A stretch of 64,000 bases of DNA, taken from contig OY970201.1 in assembly GCA_963708245.1 (NCBI GenBank), forward strand, positions 1,426,001 through 1,490,000, read 5' to 3'. Each line of letters opens with the position of its first letter. Within the stretch, counting starts at the first letter, position 1. The notes under the pieces are model-generated. The model saw only the letters and a program-made list of their open reading frames with translations. It was not told where the DNA came from and did not search any database. Shown piece by piece: positions 42,916 to 52,284 of the stretch. A program made the position numbers and the translations under genes. Source of the stretch: CAVYXK01 sp963708245. Lineage in GTDB: Bacteria; Pseudomonadota; Alphaproteobacteria; Acetobacterales; Acetobacteraceae.

Positions 42916-44397
42916 TTAGCTGCGGATGCGTTCTACGGTGGCGGTGGTGGAGTGGCCTGGGACAAGGTCGGCCAGCATCACGCGACCGCCCCAGCGGCGC
43001 ATCAAGTCGGCACCGACCACCTCGTCGATGGCGTAGTCAGCGCCCTTCACCAGCACGTCGGGACGCAGTTCAGTCAGCAGCGCCTCGGGTGTGTCCTCCT
43101 CGAAGATGCAGACGAGATCGACGCTGGCGAGGCTGGCGAGCACGGCGGCCCTGGCGGCTTCGGGCTGCACCGGGCGGGCGGGGCCTTTCAGGCGGCGTAC
43201 GCTGGTGTCGCTGTTCAACCCGACCACCAGCCGGTCGCAGGCGGCGCGGGCCTGTTCCAATAGGTGCACGTGGCCGGGGTGCAGCAGATCGAAGCACCCG
43301 TTGGTGAAGCCCGTGCGCCAGCCGCGGTGGCGCCAGCGCTCGACCTGCTCGGCCGCCGCCGTGCGGGTGACGATCTTGCGCAGCGCGCCGCCGCGCGGGG
43401 AGATCGCCTCGAGCAGATCGGCCTCATGCGCCACCGCGGTGCCGACTTTGCCGACCACGATACCGGCGGCGATGTTGGCGAGGCGTGCGGCGATTGGCAG
43501 CGGCAAGTGCACGGCGAGGCCGGCGGCGAGAGTTGCCACCACGGTGTCGCCGGCGCCGGAGACGTCGTAGACTTCGGCTGCCTCGGCCGGGAAGTGCTGC
43601 ACCTCGGCGGCATCGACCAGGGTCATGCCGTCTTCCGCGCGGGTCACCAGCACCGCGCCGAAGCCGTGCCGCTCGCGCAGCGCCTGGGCGGCGGCGGCGA
43701 TCTGGGCCTCGGTCTCGACCGGCATGTGGGCCGCTTCAGCGAGTTCGCCGCGGTTGGGGGTTATGACGTCGGCGCCAGCGTACGCCGTGTAGTCGATCCC
43801 CTTGGGATCGACGATCACCCAGCGTCCGGCCTGGTGCGCGGCGGCGATCAATTGGGCCGACAGGCCGCCCGACAACACGCCCTTGCGATAGTCCGACAGC
43901 ACGGTAATGCCAGTCGCCGCCATGGCGTCGCGCGCGATGCGCAGTATGCGCTCGGCGAGCTTGGAGGGGATCGGGGTGACCTGCTCGCGGTCTGCGCGCA
44001 GAAGCTGCTGGCCGGCGGCGATGTAGCGGGTCTTGACCGTGGTCGTCCGGCCGCCCTCGACCAGCAGCCAGGGCTCGACGTTTGGCTGTCCGCCGACCAG
44101 CCCGGTGAGGTCGGAGCCCGCCTGGTCGTCGCCGACCACCGAGATAAAGGCCGCCGCAGCACCCAGCGCGGTGAGGTTGCGCACCACATTGCCGGCGCCC
44201 CCGGCCATGGCGAGCTCCCGGTCCTCGGCCAGGATCGGCACGGGCGCCTCCGGGCTGACGCGGCCGACGCGGCCATAGACGTAGCGATCCAGCATGGCGT
44301 CGCCGATCACCAGCACGCTGGCTCGGGCCAAGCGGTGGATCGCGTCAGGCAGATCCGCGGCGACGGTCGGCAGGGGGGGCGGAATGCTCTGGTCCAT
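42916..44397 (-). CDS. hldE: Bifunctional heptose-7-phosphate kinase / heptose-1-phosphate adenylyltransferase
   Basis: A 493-residue two-domain enzyme of ADP-heptose synthesis for LPS inner core. Residues about 25-330 are a PfkB/ribokinase kinase with Gly-Gly-Ala-Gly-Asn early and Asp-Val-Ser-Gly-Ala-Gly-Asp-Thr near 280. Residues about 360-493 are a nucleotidyltransferase with the His-x-Gly-His motif (Leu-Leu-His-Pro-Gly-His-Val-His). Both catalytic motifs are intact. ATG at 44397 is chosen because the frame further upstream encodes non-homologous residues. The phosphatase gene upstream is on the same strand but is not an obvious GmhB. Confidence 0.92.
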   Translation of the reverse strand: MDQSIPPPLPTVAADLPDAIHRLARASVLVIGDAMLDRYVYGRVGRVSPEAPVPILAEDRELAMAGGAGNVVRNLTALGAAAAFISVVGDDQAGSDLTGLVGGQPNVEPWLLVEGGRTTTVKTRYIAAGQQLLRADREQVTPIPSKLAERILRIARDAMAATGITVLSDYRKGVLSGGLSAQLIAAAHQAGRWVIVDPKGIDYTAYAGADVITPNRGELAEAAHMPVETEAQIAAAAQALRERHGFGAVLVTRAEDGMTLVDAAEVQHFPAEAAEVYDVSGAGDTVVATLAAGLAVHLPLPIAARLANIAAGIVVGKVGTAVAHEADLLEAISPRGGALRKIVTRTAAAEQVERWRHRGWRTGFTNGCFDLLHPGHVHLLEQARAACDRLVVGLNSDTSVRRLKGPARPVQPEAARAAVLASLASVDLVCIFEEDTPEALLTELRPDVLVKGADYAIDEVVGADLMRRWGGRVMLADLVPGHSTTATVERIRS

Positions 44398-44440
44398 GCG
44401 GGGTGCCGTAACAACTGGTACGCTGCGGTGCAAGAAGCAG

Positions 44441-45172
44441 TTATCGGTCCGGCTCGCTTTGCAGGAAAGCGACACGGTTGGCTTCCAGCACGGCGCAGGT
44501 CAGCACGCCTCCCATCACCGCGCCGGTGTCGATGCCGATGCGGTTGCGCCTGATCTCCGGCCGTGCGCGGGGCGTGTGGCCGTGTACCACCACACTTCCG
44601 TGATCGGCGGTGGAGGAGAGGAACGGCTCGCGGATCCAGATCTGGTCGTGGCGGGACTGCTGGGCGAGCGGTACCCCAGGCCGGAGGCCGGCATGGACGA
44701 AGAGGTAGCCGCCGATCGTGTGATGGAGAGCGAGGCCGCGCAGGAAGGCGAGATGTCCGGGCGGGAGCTGCGCCGCCCAGGTGGCGGGTTCGGTGCCGAG
44801 CGGGATGCCCCAGCTATGCAGGGAATTGGCGCCGCCGTTCATCATCCACGTCTGCACGGCGGCGTCGGTCGCCGTATCGATGGCGGCGAGCATCAGCTCC
44901 TCATGATTGCCGATAAGGTTGACAACGGCACTGATCCCGGCAGGGGGCGGGGCATCGACCAGGCGGGCGACGACGTCGGCGCTGTCTGGACCACGATCAA
45001 CGAAGTCGCCGAGATGGACCAGCCAGGGCTCGGGTATCGGACGGGCGGCGAGATCTTCGGCAATGGCGGTGTGGATGGAGGCGAGCTTGTCGAGACATCC
45101 GTGCACGTCGCCGATGGCATAAACGCGCGTGTCGGGCGGCAGAGTTCCGGGGGCCGGGAGGAAATCGGGCAT
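44441..45172 (-). CDS. Metallophosphoesterase, Ser/Thr phosphatase/ApaH-like
   Basis: A 243-residue PPP-type phosphoesterase with Gly-Asp-Val-His-Gly-Cys near 22, Gly-Asp-Phe-Val-Asp-Arg-Gly-Pro-Asp-Ser near 52, Gly-Asn-His-Glu near 89, and C-terminal His residues. These give the dimetal centre of protein phosphatases and bis(5'-nucleosyl) tetraphosphatases. No signal peptide is visible. It lies 43 bases upstream of hldE and may share a transcript. Nucleotide versus phosphoprotein substrate cannot be separated here. Confidence 0.85.
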   Translation of the reverse strand: MPDFLPAPGTLPPDTRVYAIGDVHGCLDKLASIHTAIAEDLAARPIPEPWLVHLGDFVDRGPDSADVVARLVDAPPPAGISAVVNLIGNHEELMLAAIDTATDAAVQTWMMNGGANSLHSWGIPLGTEPATWAAQLPPGHLAFLRGLALHHTIGGYLFVHAGLRPGVPLAQQSRHDQIWIREPFLSSTADHGSVVVHGHTPRARPEIRRNRIGIDTGAVMGGVLTCAVLEANRVAFLQSEPDR

Positions 45173-45266
45173 GCGGGGAACGTAGCGGGTGCGGAGGAGT
45201 GCCGCGAGGGTGTTTGCCGCTTGGTTGTTTGGACGCGGAGCGCGTGCTATTTGCGAGGCGTCCCGG

Positions 45267-45340
45267 TGGGGGATAGTTTAGCGGTAGAACTCCCGGCTCT
45301 GGACCGGGCAGCCTTGGTTCGAATCCAGGTCCCCCAGCCA
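45267..45340 (+). tRNA. tRNA-Gln (anticodon CUG)
   Basis: The acceptor stem pairs TGGGGGA with TCCCCCA. The anticodon stem CCCGG/CCGGG encloses the loop CTCTGGA, giving anticodon CTG. The T-arm contains GGTTCGAATCC. The 3' GCCA is encoded, with G as discriminator. At 74 bases it is a complete tRNA-Gln reading CAG. It stands between ordinary genes and an IS-rich region, so it could be an integration site, though no integrase or attachment repeat is visible. Confidence 0.93.
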
Positions 45341-45679
45341 CCGCGGCGCTGAAACCCGCAGAATTCCGTGCCTTCTCAGCCCCGGCTAGCCCGCCGGAGG
45401 CCACACGTGGTCGCCAAGCGGCACGCTTGAGAAGCACGGGGGAAGGCCGGAGCTAGACGCTAGGCCGAACGGTGCCGAACCGCAATGCTGACTGACTGCC
45501 ACGCCCCGGAGCGAGAGGGACGGCGAAGCAGAGCCGCTGGCGCAGTCGCCTACGGCTCCTGACCAACAGGTCATCACGCCCAGGTTGACCGATTACGCCA
45601 ACGGACTTCTCACAAGTGCCCGCAGCCAGCGCAGCGAGATACCCCGCAGGCAGCCAGACGGCACCGCACCAGGAGTGGC
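45341..45679. other. Intergenic stretch after tRNA-Gln
   Basis: I see no gene in these bases. There is no repeat of the tRNA 3' end within this gap. Confidence 0.5.
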
Positions 45680-45709
45680 AAAACCGCGCCTCTGGGGCGG
45701 CGCGGTTTT
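45680..45709 (-). terminator. Rho-independent terminator of the RDD gene
   Basis: AAAACCGCGCC and GGCGCGGTTTT form a perfect 11-bp stem around an 8-base loop. It lies 34 bases beyond the RDD gene stop (minus strand) with a T-run on either strand, so it may work in both directions. Confidence 0.75.
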
Positions 45710-45742
45710 AAGAAACGACGCTGCTCTCGGCGTCGCGTCATT

Positions 45743-46285
45743 TCAGCCCGGTACCTCAACGGTGGCGGCGGCCTCAACTTTCTTGAGGACCAAGCAGCCG
45801 GCGAGCATATCATGGAGGGCCTGCTTGCGCTCGGTCCAGCCCGCCATCATGAATCCGATATCCAATGTCATCACGGAGAGTAACTTGGCGAGATTCCGCG
45901 CAACCGCTCGCCAGAAGCTGATCCGGTTTCCGTGAAGATCGACAACGATTAGCCCGCATAACATCTTACCTGGAGTGGCGCGGAAGCGAGAGCACTCGAA
46001 CAGGACAAAATAAAGTACCGTTACCAACAAAAGTAAAAGAATTAAAGCGAGAATTGCAGCGAACACGAAAAATACAGGGATAATCACCCAGTTGCTGGGG
46101 CCGGGCTGCGTGGCGGTCATTAGCTGGTCGAGGGGCGCTGCCATCACTCGGCGAGGAGTTGATACGTTCGTGGTTACGTGGACGACGCCCCCGGCGGCCC
46201 CAAGGATCAGGGAATCCACGAAACAAGCAAGAAAGCGCCACCAGAAACCTGCGTACACAAACGCTCCATTTTGCCGCTCGCTCAT
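45743..46285 (-). CDS. RDD-family membrane protein
   Basis: A 180-residue protein with three to four hydrophobic segments. The family signature is an Arg/Asp-rich start (Trp-Trp-Arg-Phe...Phe-Val-Asp) and Arg-x-Thr-Pro-Gly-Lys-Met near 105-111, followed by Arg-x3-Arg-Asn. RDD proteins are small inner-membrane proteins, some linked to Na+/H+ antiport, most unknown. GAGGAGA precedes the ATG at 46285. It is single and ends at a strong terminator. Its base composition is lower in GC than its neighbours. Confidence 0.8.
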   Translation of the reverse strand: MSERQNGAFVYAGFWWRFLACFVDSLILGAAGGVVHVTTNVSTPRRVMAAPLDQLMTATQPGPSNWVIIPVFFVFAAILALILLLLLVTVLYFVLFECSRFRATPGKMLCGLIVVDLHGNRISFWRAVARNLAKLLSVMTLDIGFMMAGWTERKQALHDMLAGCLVLKKVEAAATVEVPG

Positions 46286-46608
46286 GACATTCTCCTCTGA
46301 TTTCAGGCACCGTTGAGAGAACGTGATCATAGCTAAGGCAAAGCTGCGTTGATCCAAATCAACGGTAAAGCGGTTGCATTGAGCAGCCCTAGCGCCGAGC
46401 CACCGATTGAGCGGCGCCTAGCCGGCCGTCCACATTCGGGCCACCCTCCCAGCCGCCCAGGACAATGCCACTCCCGGCTCTGTGCGGTGGTCCCGGTTGT
46501 TTGGACAGGTCCCGGGAAGAATAAGCTAAGGCTGGTTGCCGGTTGAAGGTTACACCTTTCCCGGAATCAAATTCAATCCTTGCTGTTGTTGGTGCGCTGT
46601 AGAGCTTA
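46286..46608. other. Intergenic stretch before IS3 element
   Basis: Only short unsupported frames are present in these 323 bases. The promoter of the RDD gene should lie at its left end. Confidence 0.5.
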
Positions 46609-46752
46609 TGGACAGCCGCCGACCTGTGGGCAAGGTGGGGGAAACGCAGAGCGTTTTCCCCGGCTTGTCCATGGGGGACCGCGCTCGCGCGGTCAGGCGG
46701 GCATCGGCGCAGCCGACTGTCCACAAATCCACAGCGTCGATGTGCCATCGCG

Positions 46753-47586
46753 TTATGCCGCCTCCGCCACAGCCGGCCCGGCGTTGCCGAAATAGGCCTC
46801 GTCCGGTGTTTGCCATCCAAGCGCCTGGTGCGGGCGTCGCCGGTTGTACCAGTCGAAGAATTCAGCAAAGCTGCGCCTTTGCTCAAGCCCGTTGGCCGCC
46901 GGGCGCAGGTAGACCCATTCGTACTTCACCGTCCACCACAGGCGCTCGACAAAGATATTGTCATGGCAGCGCCCGCGCCCATCCATGCTGATCTCGATCC
47001 CATGATCCAACAGCACCCGCGTGAACGTGTCGCTCGTAAACTGTGAGCCCTGGTCCGTGTTAAAAATTCCGGACTTGCCGTACCGGACAAGAGCTTCATT
47101 GAGTGCGTCGACGCAGAACCCGGTCGTCAGGGTGTTCGACAACCGCCAGGACAGAACCCGCCGCGTCGCCCAATCGATGATCGCAACAAGATACAGAAAT
47201 CCCCGGCGCATCGGGATGTACGTGATGTCGCTCGCCCACACCTGGTTCGGCTGGTCGATCGTTTTGTCGCGCAGCAGATACGGATAGATTTTATGCTCAG
47301 GGTGCGGCTTGCTGGTGTCCCGCTTCGGCCTGATCGCGCACAGCCCCAGCTTGCGCATCAGCCGTCGGACGCGCCGACGCCCCACCGAAATCCCCTCGCG
47401 CGACAGCGCCACTTGCAGCCGCCGGCTGCCATACACTGGATGTTCCGTGAAAATCCGGTCGAGCCGGTTCAGCAGACCGAGTTCCGGCGCAGAGATCGGC
47501 CGAGGCTGGTAATAGAAGCTGCTGCGCGCGATCCCGAGCAGCGTGCATTGCCGGCCTACGGACAGCCCCGCCTCCGGCGCGATCAT
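46753..47586 (-). CDS. IS3-family transposase OrfB (catalytic)
   Basis: 277 residues with an rve integrase core: Asp in Trp-Ala-Ser-Asp-Ile-Thr-Tyr-Ile near 118, Asp in Asn-Thr-Asp-Gln-Gly-Ser near 178 and Glu in Asn-Ile-Phe-Val-Glu-Arg near 214. The Tyr-Asn-x-x-Arg-Pro-His-Gln end typical of IS3 is present. It overlaps orfA by four bases and would be made as an OrfAB fusion by -1 frameshifting. The gene is intact. Confidence 0.88.
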   Translation of the reverse strand: MIAPEAGLSVGRQCTLLGIARSSFYYQPRPISAPELGLLNRLDRIFTEHPVYGSRRLQVALSREGISVGRRRVRRLMRKLGLCAIRPKRDTSKPHPEHKIYPYLLRDKTIDQPNQVWASDITYIPMRRGFLYLVAIIDWATRRVLSWRLSNTLTTGFCVDALNEALVRYGKSGIFNTDQGSQFTSDTFTRVLLDHGIEISMDGRGRCHDNIFVERLWWTVKYEWVYLRPAANGLEQRRSFAEFFDWYNRRRPHQALGWQTPDEAYFGNAGPAVAEAA

Positions 47587-47894
47587 CGCCCGCCTCTCAG
47601 CAGTCGGGAGATGGCGGGCTGCCCGGCAAGAAAATCGCGTTCGACCTGCAACTGACCGATCTTGCGGTGCAGATCGTCGATCACTTTCTGTGTGTCCTCG
47701 GCTCCCGCCGCCTTGTGGCCACGCGCAAACAGCTCACTCGCACGCTTCATCAGCTCCTGCTTCCAGGTGCTGATCATTGTCGGATGGACACCGAATTCCG
47801 ACGACAGCTCCGCCAGGGTCTTCTCCCCCGACAGCGCCGCCATCGCCACGCGCGCCTTGAAGTCCGCGCTGTGCTGCTTCCTCATTACACCCAC
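47583..47894 (-). CDS. IS3-family transposase OrfA (helix-turn-helix)
   Basis: 103 residues. An N-terminal helix-turn-helix of the HTH_8/transposase_8 type (Phe-Lys-Ala-Arg-Val-Ala...Leu-Ala-Glu-Leu-Ser-Ser-Glu-Phe-Gly-Val-His) binds the ends. A C-terminal leucine-zipper helix (Val-Ile-Asp-Asp-Leu-His-Arg-Lys-Ile-Gly-Gln-Leu) mediates multimerisation. It is complete and partners the overlapping OrfB. Confidence 0.85.
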   Translation of the reverse strand: MGVMRKQHSADFKARVAMAALSGEKTLAELSSEFGVHPTMISTWKQELMKRASELFARGHKAAGAEDTQKVIDDLHRKIGQLQVERDFLAGQPAISRLLRGGR

Positions 47895-47969
47895 GTCTCG
47901 CCTCTTATGGAACCGGTCAGCCCTAAGCTTATCCCGCTGTCCAGAAAACCGGAGCCGCCGCAGTCCGTC

Positions 47970-48692
47970 ATGGTCACAAACAGTCTCGCTGAACCCTTCG
48001 CCTGCTGGTGCAGGGCGTGCTCGGCCGGTGCTCCATCGCGTCTGTCCCGTCGCTCGGCGCTTGCGGGGGGCGGTGCGGCGCTGCTGATCGCGGCTACCAG
48101 TCGGCGCGCCTCTGCGCAGACCACGCTGTCAGCGGACGCAGCCCTTGCAAAGCTGATGGAGGGCAACAAGCACTTTATCGCGAACAAGTTGGAGTCGTTT
48201 GGCGACGACCTCGCGATGCTCCGGCAGAAGACGATTTCCCAGAAAGAGCCCTTTGCCGCGATCCTCTCTTGCGCGGACTCCCGTGTGCCGGTTGAGATTC
48301 TATTCGATCAGGCGATCGGCCAACTGTTCGTCACGCGCGTGGCCGGCAATATCTGCACGCCAGAGATCATCGGCAGCCTGGAGTATGGGGCAGCTGTGCT
48401 CGGCACTCCACTCATCCTCGTGCTCGGCCATCAAGGATGCGGCGCCGTAAAGGCGGCTATCGCCGGGCACGAGGAACCCGGTGTAATCGCCTCGCTGTTT
48501 CCACCGCTACGCGCCGCTGTCGAACGCGCGGGCCCGGATGTCGAGGCCACCGTAAAGGCGAACGCTCAGATTCAGGCGAATCTCCTGCGAACCGGCTCTC
48601 CTGTGCTTGCGGAGCTTGTAGGCCATGGCAAGCTGAAGATCGCGGCCGGCTACTATAATTTCGAGGATGGGACGGTCAGCCTGCTCAGCTGA
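47970..48692 (+). CDS. Exported beta-carbonic anhydrase
   Basis: A 240-residue beta-class carbonic anhydrase. The N-terminus has Ser-Arg-Arg-Ser-Ala-Leu-Ala and a hydrophobic run ending in Ala-Ser-Ala-Gln near 50, a Tat-type signal. Zinc ligands are Cys in Cys-Ala-Asp-Ser-Arg near 103, then His and Cys in Gly-His-Gln-Gly-Cys-Gly near 158. It would interconvert CO2 and bicarbonate in the periplasm. IS3 lies immediately upstream, so its promoter may come from the IS or be lost. Confidence 0.88.
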   Translation: MVTNSLAEPFACWCRACSAGAPSRLSRRSALAGGGAALLIAATSRRASAQTTLSADAALAKLMEGNKHFIANKLESFGDDLAMLRQKTISQKEPFAAILSCADSRVPVEILFDQAIGQLFVTRVAGNICTPEIIGSLEYGAAVLGTPLILVLGHQGCGAVKAAIAGHEEPGVIASLFPPLRAAVERAGPDVEATVKANAQIQANLLRTGSPVLAELVGHGKLKIAAGYYNFEDGTVSLLS

Positions 48693-49027
48693 CCCTCACA
48701 CCACCCGTCCCGAGAGGCGAACGCCGGAAACCTCGTTGCGGGGGTGAACCCCACCGATCGAGCCATCCCGACCGTGGGATGGTCAGCAAGGCGCTGCATA
48801 GCTCGCGATGGGATGTCACCGCGCAAACGCGACGCGACACGCAAAGCGCGTGCGGCGCCGCGGCAGCGTGGGTCCCATACGGCTGATCGACCCCGGTCCC
48901 CCTGTTCAGAACCCGTTTCAAGGATCGGCGCTTCGCTGCGTTGTTGTTGAGAAATCGGGGCCCGACCTGTGCTGTGGGGTGAGCCGAGTCCGGGGAAATC
49001 TTGATGATCCCGTGGCGGACCCCGTCC
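48693..49027. other. Intergenic stretch between carbonic anhydrase and IS4
   Basis: No gene or convincing structured RNA is visible in these 335 bases. Confidence 0.5.
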
Positions 49028-50397
49028 CCCCATAGGCGCTAAAATAATGCTTGACCCGACGCGAATCGGCTTGATTCTGGGGGCAGATGCACGACGCCGC
49101 ATCTGTCCTGACCGACCAGTTCTCCGATCTGCTGGCGCGACTTCCGCCGGGCCTCGACCTTGATCGTCTGGCGCTGGAGACGAAGGCGATCCAGCGCAGG
49201 CGTGAGGTTGTCGATGGCGCGAGCCTGTTGCGGATCGCCCTTGCACGCGGACCGGGCGGACTGTCATTGCGGCAAACCTCGGCCTGGGCGTCGATGCTGG
49301 GGATCGCCGAACTCAGCAACCCGGCCGTCAAATACCGCCTGAACCAGGCGACGGACTTTCTCGCAGCCCTGGTGGAACGCCTGCTGGCGGCGAAAGCCCC
49401 TGGCGCGGAGTTGCGTTGGCCCGGTCGTACTTTGCGCCTCGCCGACGGCAGCTGCGTGAGCAAACCCGGCAGCACCGGTACCGACTGGCGCGTCCACGGC
49501 GTGTTCGATCTCGGACGCGGCGGGTTCGCGCATCTCGAACTGACCGACCAACATGGCGCCGAAGCGCTGGAGCGGGGCGCTCCGCGGTCGGGCGAAATCC
49601 GCATCGGTGATCGTAATTACGCCCGAGCACCGGTGTTGCGGCGCTTCCGCGTGCAGAGCGGCGCCACCGCCGACTTCATCGTGCGGCTGGGCTGGAATGC
49701 GCTGCAACTGACCAACCCGGCCGGCAAACCGTTCGATCTGATCGGCTATCTGCAATGTCTGCCGCCCGGTTCGAGCCCGCACGAGGTGAACCTGCGCGCG
49801 CCGGTCAGCCGCGATGAGCCCGCGTTGGCGGTGCGGCTGATCGTGCAGCGCAAGACGCCCGAGGCGGCCGAAGCCACACGGGTGGTGCTGCGCCGTGCCG
49901 CAGCCAGAAAGGGCAAGGTGCTCGACACGCGCAGCCTGATCGCGGCGGAATTCATGATCCTGGCGACATCCCTGCCGAAGAGCGGATATAGCGCAAAGGC
50001 GGTCCTCTCGGTCTATCGGCTGCGCTGGCAAATCGAACTCGCGTTCAAGCGCCTGAAGTCTCTGCTGCATATCGACCAGCTGCCAACGTGGACCGAACGC
50101 GGATCGCGAAGTTAGCTGTATGCCCACCTCATCCTTGCCTTGTTGTGTGACGATCTCAGCCAGGAGTTCCTGGAATCTTCCCCCTGAGGACGTGCTCGAC
50201 GCGGCCTATGTCCCGTCCCTCTGGGCCGTGCAGAAGACCGTGCTGATGGTGCTGATTGCCATCATCCTCGGTCCAATCTCTCTCGCCAGCTTCCTGGCCG
50301 CACCAGCAATCGTTCATCGTCACCTCGCTAACGCACCGCGAAGACGAAGGCCCGCTATCCGATATCCGGTCCACCACCTATTTTAGCGCGTATGGGG
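49028..50397 (+). mobile_element. IS4-family insertion sequence, degenerate (about 1370 bp)
   Basis: The ends match at 18 of 19 positions: CCCCATAGGCGCTAAAATA at 49028 and, reversed, CCCCATACGCGCTAAAATA ending at 50397. The transposase between them is broken by an amber codon and a later frameshift. No target duplication was seen, consistent with an older insertion. Confidence 0.75.
49087..50386 (+). pseudogene. IS4-family transposase, amber codon and frameshift
   Basis: The frame reads 342 residues to TAG at 50113-50115 and then continues with recognisable homology (Leu-Tyr-Ala-His-Leu-Ile-Leu-Ala). The stop is where a Trp (TGG) is expected. A second frame from about 50170 to 50386 holds the C-terminal hydrophobic segment (Gln-Lys-Thr-Val-Leu-Met). 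DDE residues include Asp in Leu-Ala-Asp-Gly-Ser and the Glu in Gln-Ile-Glu-Leu-Ala-Phe-Lys before the stop. It is probably inactive. Confidence 0.78.
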
Positions 50398-50564
50398 CGG
50401 AGCCCCCTTCATCAAGTCCACCCAGGAACCGGGGGCGTGGTTCAGCCACAGGGGGCCCCAGGCCGGGGGCCGGGGGGTGCTGCTCGAATTCGTTACGGTG
50501 GCGTGGTGTCTTCTACGAGTGGACTTGAAGCCGCGCGCGGGGTCATGCGCAGCCCTGCGACTAT

Positions 50565-50796
50565 TCACGCCGTCAAGCGGCCTAGGATGTAGCCGAGGCT
50601 GAGGGTAACCCAGGACGGCGGTAAGCGGTTGATCGCGGATTACCTCGCTCAGCCGGGCGAGTTGTTCCTGTGCTTGGCCGGCTGCCTGGTTGTAGATGCC
50701 TCGTGCCTGCATCCCAGTGTCTCCAGTCGCCTCGCCCACGGCCTCGTGCACACGTCCGCCCATCCCCCGGGCCATGCCTTCGACTTTTTCGCTCAT
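50565..50796 (-). pseudogene. CsbD-like stress protein with membrane tail, frameshifted
   Basis: The N-terminal half (start 50796) has CsbD-type features: Gly-Arg-Val-His-Glu-Ala-Val-Gly-Glu-Ala-Thr-Gly-Asp and a Gln/Ala-rich helix. A one-base shift near 50610 moves the C-terminal hydrophobic anchor (Leu-Ser-Leu-Gly-Tyr-Ile-Leu-Gly-Arg-Leu) into another frame, ending at 50565. Without the shift it would be about 76 residues. It may be a sequencing error. GGAGGCGAC precedes the ATG. Confidence 0.6.
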
Positions 50797-50952
50797 CAGT
50801 CGCCTCCTTGGTTAAGCGGGCCTACAGAGGTGGCCCGGAGTGTCCGATTTTCTCGGGGTTCGGGCCGTGTTGCGAGGAAGGTGCCCGGCTCAGCGTTCAG
50901 CCAGGCGGCTGCTCGACCGAGTAAAGGCCCTGAGCTTGGGGAAGAATGATAC

Positions 50953-51207
50953 TCAGGAGGCTCGGTCGACGATGGCGTGGTAGATCACGAGCACCACGAT
51001 CGCGCCGATGATTGCGACGACCATGCTATAGAGATTGAGCCCAGTGACCCCGCTGGCGCCTAATGCAGAAAACAGGAGGCCGCCGACTACCGCGCCGACA
51101 ATGCCAAGGACGATGTTGAGGATCACGCCTTGGCCCGTCTTGTAGACAACCTTGCTCGCAATGAAACCCGCAATAAGGCCAAGGATCAGCCACGCTATTA
51201 TTCCCAT
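50953..51207 (-). CDS. GlsB/YeaQ/YmgE-family stress membrane protein
   Basis: An 84-residue protein with three hydrophobic segments and the family pattern Gly-Leu-Ile-Ala-Gly-Phe-Ile-Ala-Ser, Ile-Val-Leu-Gly-Ile-Val-Gly-Ala-Val-Val-Gly-Gly. Relatives are induced by acid or general stress and sit in the inner membrane. The ATG at 51207 follows GAGAGAAC. It lies 156 bases upstream of the CsbD-like gene on the same strand. Confidence 0.85.
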   Translation of the reverse strand: MGIIAWLILGLIAGFIASKVVYKTGQGVILNIVLGIVGAVVGGLLFSALGASGVTGLNLYSMVVAIIGAIVVLVIYHAIVDRAS

Positions 51208-51489
51208 GAGGTTCTCTCCGATCAGGTCGGCGGCGGCTTGTAGCCACGATCCATCACGTCGCGATCTGCTTGGTGAGGTGCGCGCGCGACGGCCGTAACA
51301 AACCTTAGCTTCCCACTCGCCCGCGATGCAACGGTGAGACCGCTTTGGGGCCAATGAGCGGTTCGGGGGACTCCGGACCTTCACCTAGGGCGGAGGATAT
51401 CGCCTGACCGGACCGCGGTGGAGAAGACGATGCGCGGCCCGGATGCGCTCGGTTCGACCGGCTCCCGGCGGCCGCGGTAAGAGACAGCC

Positions 51490-51906
51490 ATGGACACGTT
51501 CGATCTGGCGCCTCACGTCAGGGATCTTGCCATCGCCTACGGCCTCGCCGTGCCGATCGGATGGGACCGGGAACGGGAGGAGCGCACAGCGGGCCTGCGC
51601 ACCTTCCCGTTGGTCGCGATTGCAAGCTGCGGCTTCATTCAGGCAAGCGAGCACGCCGGCAGTGGCTCGAACGTCGTCTCTGGAGCGGTCGAGGGCCTGA
51701 TCGCAGGCATGGGGTTTATCGGGGGCGGAACGATCCTCAAGGAGGGGCTGAGCGTGCGCGGCACCGCCACCGCCGCAAGCCTGTGGGCCACCGCCGCGAT
51801 CGGCCTCGCCGTGGGGTTCGGAACCTACGACGTCGCCGTCGTGATCGCCGCGGCGACGTTCCTGACGCTGCGACTGCCCAAGCCCAAGAGGAGCAGCGGC
51901 TCGTAA
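51490..51906 (+). CDS. MgtC/SapB-family membrane protein
   Basis: A 138-residue inner-membrane protein with about four helices. It has the family blocks Ile-Gly-Trp-Asp-Arg-Glu-Arg, Gly-Leu-Arg-Thr-Phe-Pro-Leu-Val and Gly-Met-Gly-Phe-Ile-Gly-Gly-Gly. MgtC proteins are linked to Mg2+ homeostasis and survival under stress; short versions lack the C-terminal ACT-like domain. The gene stands alone and divergent from the GlsB-like gene. Confidence 0.85.
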   Translation: MDTFDLAPHVRDLAIAYGLAVPIGWDREREERTAGLRTFPLVAIASCGFIQASEHAGSGSNVVSGAVEGLIAGMGFIGGGTILKEGLSVRGTATAASLWATAAIGLAVGFGTYDVAVVIAAATFLTLRLPKPKRSSGS

Positions 51907-52284
51907 CTGTGGTGCCCTCGCGTGGTGCGGTTGCGTTTGACTAGCCGGCCTGGGTTCATTCCGGCCGCCTGGGCGGTCTGCTTCGGGTGTGCGCCGTGAA
52001 GGGCGACGCTTTCCAGTGGGTGCAAGGCCCGCTCTGCCGTTGGGGCCGCTGTTCGACGGCATCGCTAGCCACCCGGACCATCCCCTCAGGTGTTGGCGCT
52101 GAGCCGCCGCGGAGGCATTCTGGGTTGGATATCGATTGACAGGGAACGGGTAGCGGAATTGGATGAGAGTGCCTCTTCGCGCTAACCACACCCGCACGCG
52201 AACCGGGCCTGCCCTCTAACCTGCGCGCAAAGAGCACGTTGCTAGTGAGCAATCTCGCCTGAACTCGGAAACAAGGAGGATGCG
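51907..52284. other. Intergenic stretch
   Basis: No supported gene is visible in these 378 bases. A minus-strand frame near 51956-52150 has some coding-like character (an Asn-Pro-Glu-Cys-Leu start), but I cannot assign it. Confidence 0.45.

Larger units (their letters stand above)
46609..47943 (-). mobile_element. IS3-family insertion sequence
   Basis: The two overlapping frames orfA and orfB are flanked by short imperfect ends, TGGACAGC at 46609 and GCTGTCCA ending at 47943. No target duplication was found, so the ends are provisional. GC-rich hairpins lie at about 46637-46662 and 46678-46695. The ATG of the carbonic anhydrase gene lies only 27 bases beyond the right end. Confidence 0.6.

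Noticed and set aside
45341..45679. Attachment-site repeat of the tRNA-Gln 3' end
   Set aside because: No second copy of the tRNA 3' sequence was seen in the gap after the tRNA, and no integrase is present in the window.
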